Part shown: positions 1 to 6,439 of the stretch, piece after piece
Numbering within the stretch: the stretch's first letter is position 1
Layout of the letters: each line of letters starts with the position of its first letter
Assembly: GCA_023435335.1 (NCBI GenBank)
Contig: JAEYRU010000072.1
Span: 1-10,541 of the forward strand
Length of the DNA stretch: 10,541 nucleotides
Reading direction: 5' to 3'
Origin: Pseudomonadota bacterium
Lineage (GTDB): Bacteria > Pseudomonadota > Alphaproteobacteria > Rhizobiales > Rhizobiaceae
The notes under the pieces: model-generated
What the model was told of the DNA's origin: nothing
Database searches by the model: none
What the model saw: the letters and a program-made list of their open reading frames with translations, nothing else
Position numbers and translations under genes: made by a program

Positions 1-1649
1 ACAATGACAGCGTCATGCGCCTGGTGCAGGTCCGCGACCTGCTGTCGGGGCAAGGCTGGTACGACCTACACCAGTATCGCATGGGACCGGAGGGTGGCTT
101 CGTCATGCACTGGTCCCGGCTGGTCGATGCGCCCGTGGCCGGCTTGATGCTGCTGTTTCGTCCCCTGGCTGGAGGCCCGGGAGCCGAGGTCGCGGCAGCG
201 ATCGCCTGGCCGACGGCCCTCCTGTTGGTGTCACTGCTCGCAGTGCTGCGCGGCGCGGGCGCATTAGGGGGCGAGGCGGCACGGTTGCCGGCGCTGGTCC
301 TGGGGACCGCGACGTTTCATTTCATGGCGATCTTCGCCCCCGGTTCCTTCGATCACCACAATGTGCAGCTCGCGCTGGTCCTCACCATGACGGCTTGGCT
401 GATTGCCGGGCGGTCGTTCAATGCAGGGGTGATAGCCGGCGCCGCGGCGGGCGCCAGCATGGCGATCGGCATGGAGACGATCCCCTACGTGGCGGCTGCA
501 GGAGCGGCGGTCGCGCTGCGCTTCTGGCTGCGGGGAGAACACGAAGCGCCGGCGGCGAGCGGCTTCGGGATTGGCTTCGGCGGAGTTGCGGCGCTGTCGC
601 TCATCCTGACGGTGAAACCGGACGTCTGGTTCGACACGACGTGTGACGCACTCTCCGGGGCGCAGGCCGGGTCCGCAATCCTCGCCGGTCTGGGGCTGGC
701 TGCCGCGGCCGCGATTGCGGTTGGGCGCAGCGGAGCGGTTCGCCTGGTCGCCCTCGCCACGCTGGCGGCCGCAAGCGCGGCTTTCGTGCTCGCGGTCTAT
801 CCGCAGTGCCTGGCCGATCCCTACACCGAGGTCCCGCCCCGCCTGCGCGACTACTGGCTCGACTGGATCAGCGAGGCGCAGTCGCTTCGCAGCCTCCTGG
901 CGAGCGAGCCCGCAACGGTCGCAACCTACTACGCCACGCCGCTGGTTGCGCTTGGCGTCGCGTTCGGGCGGCTGTTCCGCGCGCGAGGCAAGGACGGCAG
1001 CATCGCGGTCGCCGTCATTCTGGCGGCTGCGGTCGCGGTTTCAGTCTGGCAGGTGCGCGGCTCGATCTTCGCCCTGGCGATTGCAATCATCCCGCTTTCC
1101 GCCTGGGTCGGCGCCTTGCGCACCCAGGCGGCCGAGACCCCTTCCGTGGCGGCGACGATGAAAATGGCCGCGGCATGGCTCGCCTCGGTCAACGTCGCCT
1201 GGGGCTTGGCCGGCATGCTCGCATTCGGGGTCATGACGGAGATGGCGCGGGAACGCACGCCGAATGCCTGCCGCACACCGGGCGATTTCGCTGCGTTGGC
1301 GAAGCTGCCGGCTGGAAACGTGCTGGCCGTCACCAATCACGGCGCCGCGCTGCTCGCCTATACGAGCCATCGCTCGCTCGCCGGACCCTACCACCGCAAC
1401 ATCGCGGGCAACCTGGCGATGATCGACGCCATGGCAGGCACGCCGAGGGAGGCGCTGGAGATCGTGCGCAGCCACGACATCGCCTATGTCGCGGTCTGCC
1501 CCGGCAACCCGGAAACGGCGATCCTGGCCCAACGCGCTCCGGAGGGCCTGCTGGCGCGCATCGGACGCGGCGAGCCGGTGGACTGGTTGAGGCCGGTGCC
1601 TGGCTCCGAAAGCGATACGTTGCGGGTTTTCCGCGTCCTGGGCCGCTGA
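1..1649 (+). CDS. Polytopic membrane protein, GT-C glycosyltransferase-like (5' end cut by window)
   Basis: The frame is open to the left edge (residues NDSV precede the first ATG at 15), so the true start lies outside and about 548 residues are visible. There are about ten strongly hydrophobic segments, including approximately 65-80, 95-110, 120-135, 138-175, 185-203, 220-240, 245-262 and 330-420 counted from the ATG at 15. A more polar C-terminal region of about 130 residues follows and is probably periplasmic. The architecture (many membrane helices, an RLVQVRDLL...GWYD loop near the N-terminus, and a C-terminal domain with AGPYHRN) resembles uncharacterised rhizobial proteins near the GT-C superfamily (STT3/PMT-like), which use polyprenyl-linked sugar donors. 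The usual acidic donor-site motif would sit just upstream of the visible part, so catalysis cannot be judged. It is followed 105 bases later by the GGDEF-EAL gene on the same strand. Substrate is unknown; the GT-C assignment is inference. Confidence 0.7.
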   Translation, partial: NDSVMRLVQVRDLLSGQGWYDLHQYRMGPEGGFVMHWSRLVDAPVAGLMLLFRPLAGGPGAEVAAAIAWPTALLLVSLLAVLRGAGALGGEAARLPALVLGTATFHFMAIFAPGSFDHHNVQLALVLTMTAWLIAGRSFNAGVIAGAAAGASMAIGMETIPYVAAAGAAVALRFWLRGEHEAPAASGFGIGFGGVAALSLILTVKPDVWFDTTCDALSGAQAGSAILAGLGLAAAAAIAVGRSGAVRLVALATLAAASAAFVLAVYPQCLADPYTEVPPRLRDYWLDWISEAQSLRSLLASEPATVATYYATPLVALGVAFGRLFRARGKDGSIAVAVILAAAVAVSVWQVRGSIFALAIAIIPLSAWVGALRTQAAETPSVAATMKMAAAWLASVNVAWGLAGMLAFGVMTEMARERTPNACRTPGDFAALAKLPAGNVLAVTNHGAALLAYTSHRSLAGPYHRNIAGNLAMIDAMAGTPREALEIVRSHDIAYVAVCPGNPETAILAQRAPEGLLARIGRGEPVDWLRPVPGSESDTLRVFRVLGR

Positions 1650-1717
1650 GACCGGCATCTCCATTCCACGCATTATCCCGGTGCTCGACACGTTTTCTAA
1701 ACGGTTTCGTGGCAGCC

Positions 1718-1736
1718 TTCCCCTCAGGTGGGGGAA
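1718..1736 (+). promoter_or_regulatory. Small hairpin in the leader of the GGDEF-EAL gene
   Basis: TTCCCC (1718-1723) pairs with GGGGAA (1731-1736) around a 7-base loop, ending 8 bases before the AGGGG ribosome-binding site of the next gene. No T-run follows, so it is not an intrinsic terminator. It might modulate translation initiation or processing of the mRNA, or be chance in GC-rich DNA. Confidence 0.25.
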
Positions 1737-1754
1737 ACACAAACAGGGGTGCAG

Positions 1755-3104
1755 ATGCACAACCTGACGACGACAGGGGACGTTGCACGCGACCAATCGG
1801 ATCTGGCGCTTACCGATCCGCTGACCGGGCTTGGCAACCAGCGGCGCTTCTTCGACAAGGTCGAGCGGCTGATCCGCGAGCGCGCCGACGATCCGGCGCC
1901 CTTCGCCGTGGGCCTGCTCGACCTCGACGGATTCAAGCCGATCAACGACCTGTTCGGGCGCAAGGCGGGCGACTACATCCTGCAGCAAGTTGCGTTGCGC
2001 CTTTCGGCTGCAATGGACGCCAGCGCGACAGTGACGCGCGTGGGCGCAGACGAGTTCGCGTTCCTGTACCCCATGGTGTTCAGCGAAGAGGCTGCGGCCG
2101 CCAAGGCGCGGATGCTTATCGAGATCCTGTCGGCTCCCTACGACATCGGCGAACGCACCGCGCGGCTTTCAGCTTCTGTCGGCTGCTCGCTCTTCTCCTC
2201 AGGCGAGGAGACGACGGACCTTTTGTTCAACAAGGCCGAGACGGCGCTCTACCACGCGAAACGCTCCGGACGGGGCGGGGTCGTGGTGTTCACCCGCGAA
2301 ATGGAGGAAGCCGCCAAGCGCGTCACGCGCATCGAACAGGCGCTGCGCCGCGCGGTGTCGGCAAGCGAGGTGGAGCCGCATTTCCAGCCTATCGTCGACC
2401 TGAAGACCCGCAAGGTCATCGGGTTCGAGGCGTTGGCGCGCTGGACGGATCGCGATCTCGGCGCGGTGTCGCCGGCGACGTTCATCCCCATCGCTGAGGA
2501 ACGCGGCATCATCGGACCGCTTTCGCAACTGGTCCTGCGCAAGGCGACCGAGGCAGCGCGCAACTGGCCGGCAGATCTCTTCCTGTCCTTCAACCTGTCG
2601 CCATCGCAGCTGGTCGACCAGAATACCGGTCTGCAGATCCTCTCGATCCTCAACCGGACTGGTTTCGATCCGCGCCGGCTTGAGATCGAGATCACCGAAA
2701 CCGGCCTGATGAGCGACCCGACATCGGCGGAAAAGATCGTCGAGGACCTGAAGCGCGTGGGAATTCGCGTCTCGCTTGACGATTTCGGCACCGGGCAATC
2801 CTCGCTCGGGCGGCTGCGCGAGTTCCAGTTCGACAAGCTGAAGATCGACCGCGCCTTTGTTTCCTCCATGGTCGAGGACAAGCCCTCCGAGCACATCATC
2901 CGCGCCATCCTGGCGATGTGCGAAGGGCTCGGCATGGACGTCGTCGCCGAAGGCATCGAGGACGAGGAGCAGGCCAACCGGCTGGACCGCTTCGGCTGCG
3001 CGGGCGGGCAAGGCTATCTGTTCGGCAAGCCTGCCAATGCGGAAGCCACGCTGGGCTATCTGCGTCAGGGTTCCGGAGGCGTCCAGCGTTTGCGCTCGGC
3101 CTGA
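1755..3104 (+). CDS. GGDEF-EAL protein; degenerate GADEF, intact EAL (probable c-di-GMP phosphodiesterase)
   Basis: A 449-residue cytosolic protein with no membrane segment or recognisable N-terminal sensor domain. The GGDEF domain (about residues 18-175) has TDPLTGLGN, DLDGFKPIND (Asp56/Asp58) and the signature at 97-101 reading GADEF instead of GGDEF; the usual GH after IND is also GR (LFGRKAGD). The EAL domain (about 190-440) keeps FQPIVD, EAL at 225-227, FNLSPSQL, EIEITET, DDFGTG (Asp342/Asp343), KLKIDRAFV, VAEGIE and GQGYLFGKP. These are the metal-, substrate- and base-providing positions known from active EAL phosphodiesterases. Expected role: hydrolysis of c-di-GMP to pGpG, with the GGDEF half weak, inactive or a GTP-sensing regulator. 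ATG 1755 is chosen because AGGGG (1745-1749) lies 5 bases upstream; the in-frame GTG at 1728 has no ribosome-binding site. It may instead be bifunctional if the Ala substitution is tolerated. Confidence 0.93.
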   Translation: MHNLTTTGDVARDQSDLALTDPLTGLGNQRRFFDKVERLIRERADDPAPFAVGLLDLDGFKPINDLFGRKAGDYILQQVALRLSAAMDASATVTRVGADEFAFLYPMVFSEEAAAAKARMLIEILSAPYDIGERTARLSASVGCSLFSSGEETTDLLFNKAETALYHAKRSGRGGVVVFTREMEEAAKRVTRIEQALRRAVSASEVEPHFQPIVDLKTRKVIGFEALARWTDRDLGAVSPATFIPIAEERGIIGPLSQLVLRKATEAARNWPADLFLSFNLSPSQLVDQNTGLQILSILNRTGFDPRRLEIEITETGLMSDPTSAEKIVEDLKRVGIRVSLDDFGTGQSSLGRLREFQFDKLKIDRAFVSSMVEDKPSEHIIRAILAMCEGLGMDVVAEGIEDEEQANRLDRFGCAGGQGYLFGKPANAEATLGYLRQGSGGVQRLRSA

Positions 3105-3183
3105 CGCCAGCGGACGCATTTTCTCAGCCATGAAGCTTGCGGGCTGGACGGCTGATTTCCCGGGTCTAATCTGCGAACCTGTC

Positions 3184-3190
3184 GGGGAGG
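3184..3190 (+). promoter_or_regulatory. Ribosome-binding site deciding the GTG start of the SMP-30 gene
   Basis: GGGGAGG lies 5 bases before GTG 3196. The in-frame ATG at 3130 has no comparable site and would add 22 residues that do not resemble the family N-terminus. Confidence 0.75.
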
Positions 3191-3195
3191 ACAGC

Positions 3196-4071
3196 GTGCA
3201 CGCCACAATCAGCATTCTTTCGGATATCCGCTGCGAACTCGGCGAAGGCCCGACCTACGATGCGTCCACCGACACTCTGTGGTGGTTCGACATCACCGGA
3301 CGCCGGCTGATGGAGCATCCGTTCCCCGGGGGGCCGACGACGATCCACGAACTACCCCTGATGGCGAGCGCGCTCGCATTCACCGCGTCGGGAGAGCAGG
3401 TGCTGGCGACGGAGCGCGGCGTGCAACTGCGCGATGCGACGAGCGGCCGGCTGACCATGCTGGCCCCGATCGAGGCCGACAACGATGCCACCCGCTCGAA
3501 TGATGCACGCGTGCATCAAAGCGGAGCATTCTGGATCGGCACCATGGCCAAGTCGGGCGACGCCGACATCGGCGCCATCTATCATTTCCGCGCCGGAACG
3601 GTGCGCACTCTGTTCACCGGCGTCACCATACCCAACTCGATCTGCTTTTCGCCGCAAGGGGACGTCGCCTACTACGCCGACACGCGCCGCAATACGCTGT
3701 TCCGGGTCGGTTGCGACCCTGACTCCGGACTTCCGACGGGCGAGCCGACTGTATTGCTCGACCATCGCGGCAAGCCGGGCTCGCTCGACGGCTCGGTCTG
3801 CGACGCCGACGGGGTCATCTGGAATGCACGCTGGGGCGCGGGAACGCTCGACGCATACGCGCCTGACGGGCGCCAACTCCATTCCATTGCAATCCCCGCC
3901 CGGCAGACATCCTGCCCGGCTTTCGTGGGCAAGGCAGCCGACCGCGTGGCGATTACCTCTGCCCTGCAGGGCATGGACGCGGACGCCCGCGCCGCCGATC
4001 CGGACGGCGGCAAGACGTTTCTCGTGGAGTTGCCGGTGCGCGGGCGTCCCGAGCCCCGGGTTCGCATCTGA
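3196..4071 (+). CDS. SMP-30/gluconolactonase/LRE family sugar-lactone hydrolase
   Basis: A 291-residue six-bladed beta-propeller protein, the usual family length (about 290-300). Family members bind one divalent metal at the centre of the propeller and hydrolyse aldonolactones to aldonic acids. The expected metal ligands are in register with the human enzyme: Glu17 (in LGEGP; human Glu18), Asn147 (IPNS; human Asn154) and Asp198 (SLDGS; human Asp204). The substrate-binding Arg100 and Asn102 (RSND) are also present. No signal peptide is seen, so it is probably cytosolic. It begins at GTG with a strong ribosome-binding site, 91 bases after the GGDEF-EAL stop, and may be read through from it. No sugar transporter or sugar dehydrogenase flanks it, so the natural lactone (gluconolactone, arabinonolactone, galactonolactone or other) cannot be assigned. 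Its stop is 54 bases from the converging rlpA stop. Confidence 0.9.
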   Translation: MHATISILSDIRCELGEGPTYDASTDTLWWFDITGRRLMEHPFPGGPTTIHELPLMASALAFTASGEQVLATERGVQLRDATSGRLTMLAPIEADNDATRSNDARVHQSGAFWIGTMAKSGDADIGAIYHFRAGTVRTLFTGVTIPNSICFSPQGDVAYYADTRRNTLFRVGCDPDSGLPTGEPTVLLDHRGKPGSLDGSVCDADGVIWNARWGAGTLDAYAPDGRQLHSIAIPARQTSCPAFVGKAADRVAITSALQGMDADARAADPDGGKTFLVELPVRGRPEPRVRI

Positions 4072-4125
4072 AAGCCAAACCCGGCGCATCAGCCCCGGTC
4101 GTCATGGGCTCCGTCCGCAGAGCGT

Positions 4126-4482
4126 CTAGCGCTCCAGGCAGATCTTGGTATGTCCGGCGCCGACGAAGCCCAGCGCCTGGGCGGCGGCCTTGGACACATC
4201 GATGACGCGTCCCTTGATGAAGGGTCCGCGATCGTTGATCCGGACCACGACGGCCTTGCCGTTTCGCTGGTTGGTCACCTTGACCTTGGTGCCGAAGGGC
4301 AGGCTGCGATGCGCAGCGGTCATGGCCGCCGGGTTCATGCGTTCGCCGTTGGCCGTCTTGCTGCGCGGCATTGCGTACCAGGAAGCCCCGCCGCACTGGG
4401 CGAGCACGGGCGTTGCCGCCATCGACATCGAGCCAGCAGCGGCGGCGGCGAGGACGAGCGTCCTCGTTCTGCGAAATGTCAT
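4126..4482 (-). CDS. rlpA: RlpA-family double-psi beta-barrel protein (septal-ring/lytic transglycosylase type), secreted
   Basis: A 118-residue protein: signal peptide (residues 1-29, positively charged MTFRRTRT, hydrophobic core, likely cleavage after VLA), then a single double-psi beta-barrel domain with GxASWY, TANGERM, AAHRSLPFGTKVKVTN, RINDRGPF and GRVIDVS. Glu47, His58 and Asp84 have the same spacing as the residues implicated in lytic transglycosylase activity of Pseudomonas RlpA (Glu120, His131, Asp157), so it may cleave denuded glycan strands. It lacks the C-terminal SPOR domain that targets full-length RlpA to the septum. The residue before Cys30 is Gln, so it is not a typical lipoprotein; Cys30 and Cys115 could form a disulfide closing the barrel. 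A GAGGG ribosome-binding site lies 9 bases before the ATG. It converges on the SMP-30 gene and follows tRNA-Leu, from which an intrinsic terminator separates it. Catalysis versus mere glycan binding is inference. Confidence 0.88.
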   Translation of the reverse strand: MTFRRTRTLVLAAAAAGSMSMAATPVLAQCGGASWYAMPRSKTANGERMNPAAMTAAHRSLPFGTKVKVTNQRNGKAVVVRINDRGPFIKGRVIDVSKAAAQALGFVGAGHTKICLER

Positions 4483-4526
4483 CCGTTAATTCCCTCAGAC
4501 CTTGCGTGAGGGCGCTCTGTCCAAAA

Positions 4527-4555
4527 TGAATCGGGCGCTGCGGGGGCGGGACAAG
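4527..4555 (-). promoter_or_regulatory. Candidate rlpA promoter
   Basis: On the minus strand CTTGTC (4555-4550) and GATTCA (4532-4527) are separated by 17 bases and would start transcription about 38 bases before the rlpA ATG. The -35 box is close to the rhizobial CTTGAC form; the -10 box is poor. The terminator after the upstream tRNA means rlpA needs its own promoter. Confidence 0.3.
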
Positions 4556-4564
4556 GATACGGCG

Positions 4565-4587
4565 GTCACGTTTGGAGTCGACGTGAC
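4565..4587. repeat. Perfect 7-bp inverted repeat GTCACGT-N9-ACGTGAC
   Basis: GTCACGT (4565-4571) is the exact reverse complement of ACGTGAC (4581-4587), with a 9-base spacer. It lies just upstream of the candidate rlpA -35 box and beyond the tRNA terminator, in otherwise empty sequence. Half-site centres are about 16 bases apart, consistent with a dimeric regulator site, though a plain hairpin or chance are possible. Confidence 0.4.
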
Positions 4588-4632
4588 ACGAAAAGGGCGG
4601 ACGGGGTTTTCAGGAGCAGAGTGGCCAGAATG

Positions 4633-4654
4633 AAAAAAGCCCGCGGTGCGGGCT
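4633..4654 (-). terminator. Rho-independent terminator after tRNA-Leu
   Basis: Read on the minus strand: stem AGCCCGC, loop ACC, stem GCGGGCT, followed by a run of T (six A on the + strand at 4633-4638). The 7-bp GC-rich stem plus T-tract is a textbook intrinsic terminator, 20 bases after the CCA end of the tRNA. Confidence 0.9.
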
Positions 4655-4674
4655 CTGTTCACGCGGCAAAATCA

Positions 4675-4759
4675 TGGTGCCCAGGAGAGGACTCGAACCT
4701 CCACGCCTCGCGGCACACGGACCTGAACCGTGCGCGTCTACCAATTCCGCCACCTGGGC
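4675..4759 (-). tRNA. tRNA-Leu (anticodon CAG)
   Basis: An 85-base class II tRNA including an encoded 3' CCA (TGG at 4675-4677 on the + strand). The acceptor stem is GCCCAGG (4759-4753) with CCTGGGC (4685-4679), discriminator A. The anticodon arm is CACGG-TTCAGGT-CCGTG, giving anticodon CAG, which reads the leucine codon CUG, the dominant leucine codon in GC-rich genomes. A long variable arm and a T-arm with TTCGAGT follow. Its promoter is at 4773-4801 and its terminator at 4633-4654, so it appears to be a single-gene transcription unit. Confidence 0.97.
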
Positions 4760-4772
4760 TAGGTGCGCCGCC

Positions 4773-4801
4773 GATGTAAGCGGGCGGGCATGCCATGTCA
4801 A
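4773..4801 (-). promoter_or_regulatory. Near-consensus sigma-70 promoter of tRNA-Leu
   Basis: On the minus strand a perfect TTGACA (4801-4796) is followed after 17 bases by TACATC (4778-4773), which matches TATAAT at the key first and second positions. Initiation would be a few bases before the mature tRNA 5' end at 4759, giving a very short leader, as is common for single tRNA genes. Confidence 0.7.
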
Positions 4802-4865
4802 CGTCAATGTCGCCGGATTCGGCGGGAGGAACCGTGCGCGTCCCCGCCAGAAGCCGCCGGGCGCG

Positions 4866-5486
4866 TTATCCCTCCAGCACCTCCTTGGAGGCGACCGTGG
4901 AGTCCTGGTTCAGCCGATAGACGATGGGCAGGCCGGTGGGCAGTTCGAGCTTCACCACCTCGTCCTTCGTCAGGCCGTCGAGCACCATGATCAGGGCACG
5001 CAGCGAATTGCCGTGGGCAGCGATCAGCACCGTTTCTCCGCGCAGCACGTGTGGCTGGATGACACGCAGGTAGTACGGCCATACGCGCGCGCCGGTGTCG
5101 CGCAGGCTCTCGCCTCCAGGCGGGGCCACGTCGTAGGACCGACGCCAGACATGGACCTGCTCCTCGCCCCATTTGGCCCGGGCGTCGTCTTTGTTGAGGC
5201 CGGCCAGGTCGCCATAGTCGCGCTCGTTGAGCGCCTGGTCGCGGACGGTTTCCAGGCTTTGCTGGCCGACTGCGTCGAGAATGTACTGACAGGTCTTCTG
5301 CGCGCGGATTAGAGCCGAGGTGTAGGCGATATCGAACTTGAGGCCGTGCGCCGCGATCCGGCGGCCGGCAGCCTTCGCCTCCTCATGACCCAGTTCCGAG
5401 AGGTCGACGTCGCGCCAGCCGGTGAAGAGGTTCTTCAGATTCCATTCGCTCTGGCCGTGGCGCACGAGCACGAGGGTTCCGGACAT
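4866..5486 (-). CDS. gpmA: 2,3-bisphosphoglycerate-dependent phosphoglycerate mutase
   Basis: A 206-residue cytosolic enzyme that interconverts 3- and 2-phosphoglycerate in lower glycolysis and gluconeogenesis through a phosphohistidine. Visible: LVRHGQSEWN with the phosphorylated His10, the phosphate-binding Arg61 in SALIRAQKT, Glu88 in LNERDYGDLAGLNK, RRSYDVAPPGGES, and the second catalytic histidine His158 in AAHGNSLRAL. It is about 40 residues shorter than the E. coli enzyme (250), with less sequence between the PPGGES motif and AHGN, as in other rhizobial GpmA proteins. The ATG at 5486 is chosen because AGGA lies 7 bases upstream; a TTG two codons earlier is unlikely. It follows dapB by 82 bases on the same strand, probably in the same transcription unit. 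It could be confused with other histidine-phosphatase-superfamily members, but the full set of mutase motifs argues against that. Confidence 0.96.
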   Translation of the reverse strand: MSGTLVLVRHGQSEWNLKNLFTGWRDVDLSELGHEEAKAAGRRIAAHGLKFDIAYTSALIRAQKTCQYILDAVGQQSLETVRDQALNERDYGDLAGLNKDDARAKWGEEQVHVWRRSYDVAPPGGESLRDTGARVWPYYLRVIQPHVLRGETVLIAAHGNSLRALIMVLDGLTKDEVVKLELPTGLPIVYRLNQDSTVASKEVLEG

Positions 5487-5568
5487 TGGCAAATCCTATT
5501 GCTTCAGCGTTTCAGGGAGGGTGAGACAGTCGCCCTGGCGAGCGGGCGAAATCCGCGAGCGCTATCCA

Positions 5569-6381
5569 TCATGACCCGAGGCCCAGCACGTCGCGCATGG
5601 AATAGAGGCCGGGTTTCCTGCCGCGCGCCCACAACGCCGCCTTCACGGCCCCGCGTGCGAAAATGGCGCGGTCCTCGGCATTGTGGGTGATGACAACGCG
5701 CTCGCCGGGCCCGGCGAACATGACGGAATGGTCGCCGACCACCGACCCGCCGCGCAGCGTGGCGAAGCCGATCGCACCTTCCGGCCGCGGCCCGGTATGG
5801 CCGTCGCGCACGCGCACGCTCGAGTTCTCCAGTCCAACGCCCCGTCCCTCGGCCGCCGCCCTGCCAAGCAGCAGCGCCGTGCCGGAGGGAGCGTCCACCT
5901 TGTTGCGATGGTGCATCTCGAGAATCTCGATGTCGAATTCCGCCGGCAGCGCCCTCGCCGCCTGCTCTACCAGCACCGAAAGCAGGTTGACGCCAAGGCT
6001 CATATTGCCCGACTTCACGATCGTCGCGTGACGGGCGGCCGCCGCGATCTTCTCCTCGTCCTCCGGGCCTATGCCCGTGGTGCCTATCACATGGACGATA
6101 CGCGCCTGCGCGGCGTAGCCGGAATAGGCCACCGACGCGGCGGGAGCGCTGAAGTCGAGCACGCCGTCTGCCCGCGCGAAAACCGGGAGCGGGTCGTCGG
6201 AGATGGCGACGCCCAGATTGCCTACCCCGGCGATTTCACCTGCGTCGCGTCCAAGCATCGGCGAGCCTTGGCGCTCGAGCGCGCCGGCGAGGCGCGCGCC
6301 TTCCGTCTCCTGGATGACGCGCACCAGCGTCTGGCCCATACGGCCCGCCGCCCCCACAACAACCAGCGCCATGTCGCTCAT
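5569..6381 (-). CDS. dapB: 4-hydroxy-tetrahydrodipicolinate reductase
   Basis: A 270-residue enzyme of the diaminopimelate/lysine pathway that reduces the DapA product with NAD(P)H to tetrahydrodipicolinate, supplying both lysine and the peptidoglycan cross-linking residue. The Rossmann loop VVGAAGRMG is at residues 8-16, and IGTTG (99-103) contacts the cofactor. The family signature HHRNKVDAPSGTAL (157-170) carries His157 and Lys161, equivalent to the E. coli general acid His159 and Lys163, and the substrate-binding Gly-Thr at 167-168. Length matches the family. The ATG at 6381 has GGAGGA 4 bases upstream; an ATG three codons in (6372) is an alternative. It lies 58 bases after glk and 82 before gpmA on the same strand. 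Lysine-pathway genes are scattered in alphaproteobacteria, so its place among glycolytic genes suggests shared transcription, not a shared pathway. Confidence 0.97.
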   Translation of the reverse strand: MSDMALVVVGAAGRMGQTLVRVIQETEGARLAGALERQGSPMLGRDAGEIAGVGNLGVAISDDPLPVFARADGVLDFSAPAASVAYSGYAAQARIVHVIGTTGIGPEDEEKIAAAARHATIVKSGNMSLGVNLLSVLVEQAARALPAEFDIEILEMHHRNKVDAPSGTALLLGRAAAEGRGVGLENSSVRVRDGHTGPRPEGAIGFATLRGGSVVGDHSVMFAGPGERVVITHNAEDRAIFARGAVKAALWARGRKPGLYSMRDVLGLGS

Positions 6382-6439
6382 GTCATCCTCCGTCGCAGAA
6401 GCCTATGACGGCTCGGGCGCGCCGATGCAAGCGGCCGGC

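Noticed and set aside
1728..1730. GTG start for the GGDEF-EAL gene
   Set aside because: No ribosome-binding site precedes it and it lies in the loop of the small hairpin; ATG 1755 has AGGGG at good spacing.
1650..1754. c-di-GMP riboswitch before the GGDEF-EAL gene
   Set aside because: The gap is only about 105 bases and shows no GEMM-like paired architecture; just one small hairpin is visible.
806..2497. A 563-codon + strand frame spanning two genes
   Set aside because: It overlaps the membrane-protein and GGDEF-EAL genes in another frame; composition is Arg/Gly-rich and no family motif is present.
2199..3215. A 338-codon minus-strand frame opposite the EAL domain
   Set aside because: Antisense shadow of a gene with a complete set of EAL motifs; no recognisable domain or ribosome-binding site.
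4091..4110. AGCCC/GGGCT hairpin between the convergent SMP-30 and rlpA genes as a bidirectional terminator
   Set aside because: Only 5 bp of stem with a 10-base loop and no T-run on either strand.
4393..4395. Lipoprotein attachment at Cys30 of RlpA
   Set aside because: The residue before the cysteine is Gln (LAQC), which does not fit a lipobox; ordinary signal peptidase I cleavage after VLA is more likely.
4811..4824. CGCCG-GATT-CGGCG hairpin after gpmA as a terminator
   Set aside because: The stem is 5 bp and no T-tract follows on the minus strand; it could be chance in GC-rich sequence.
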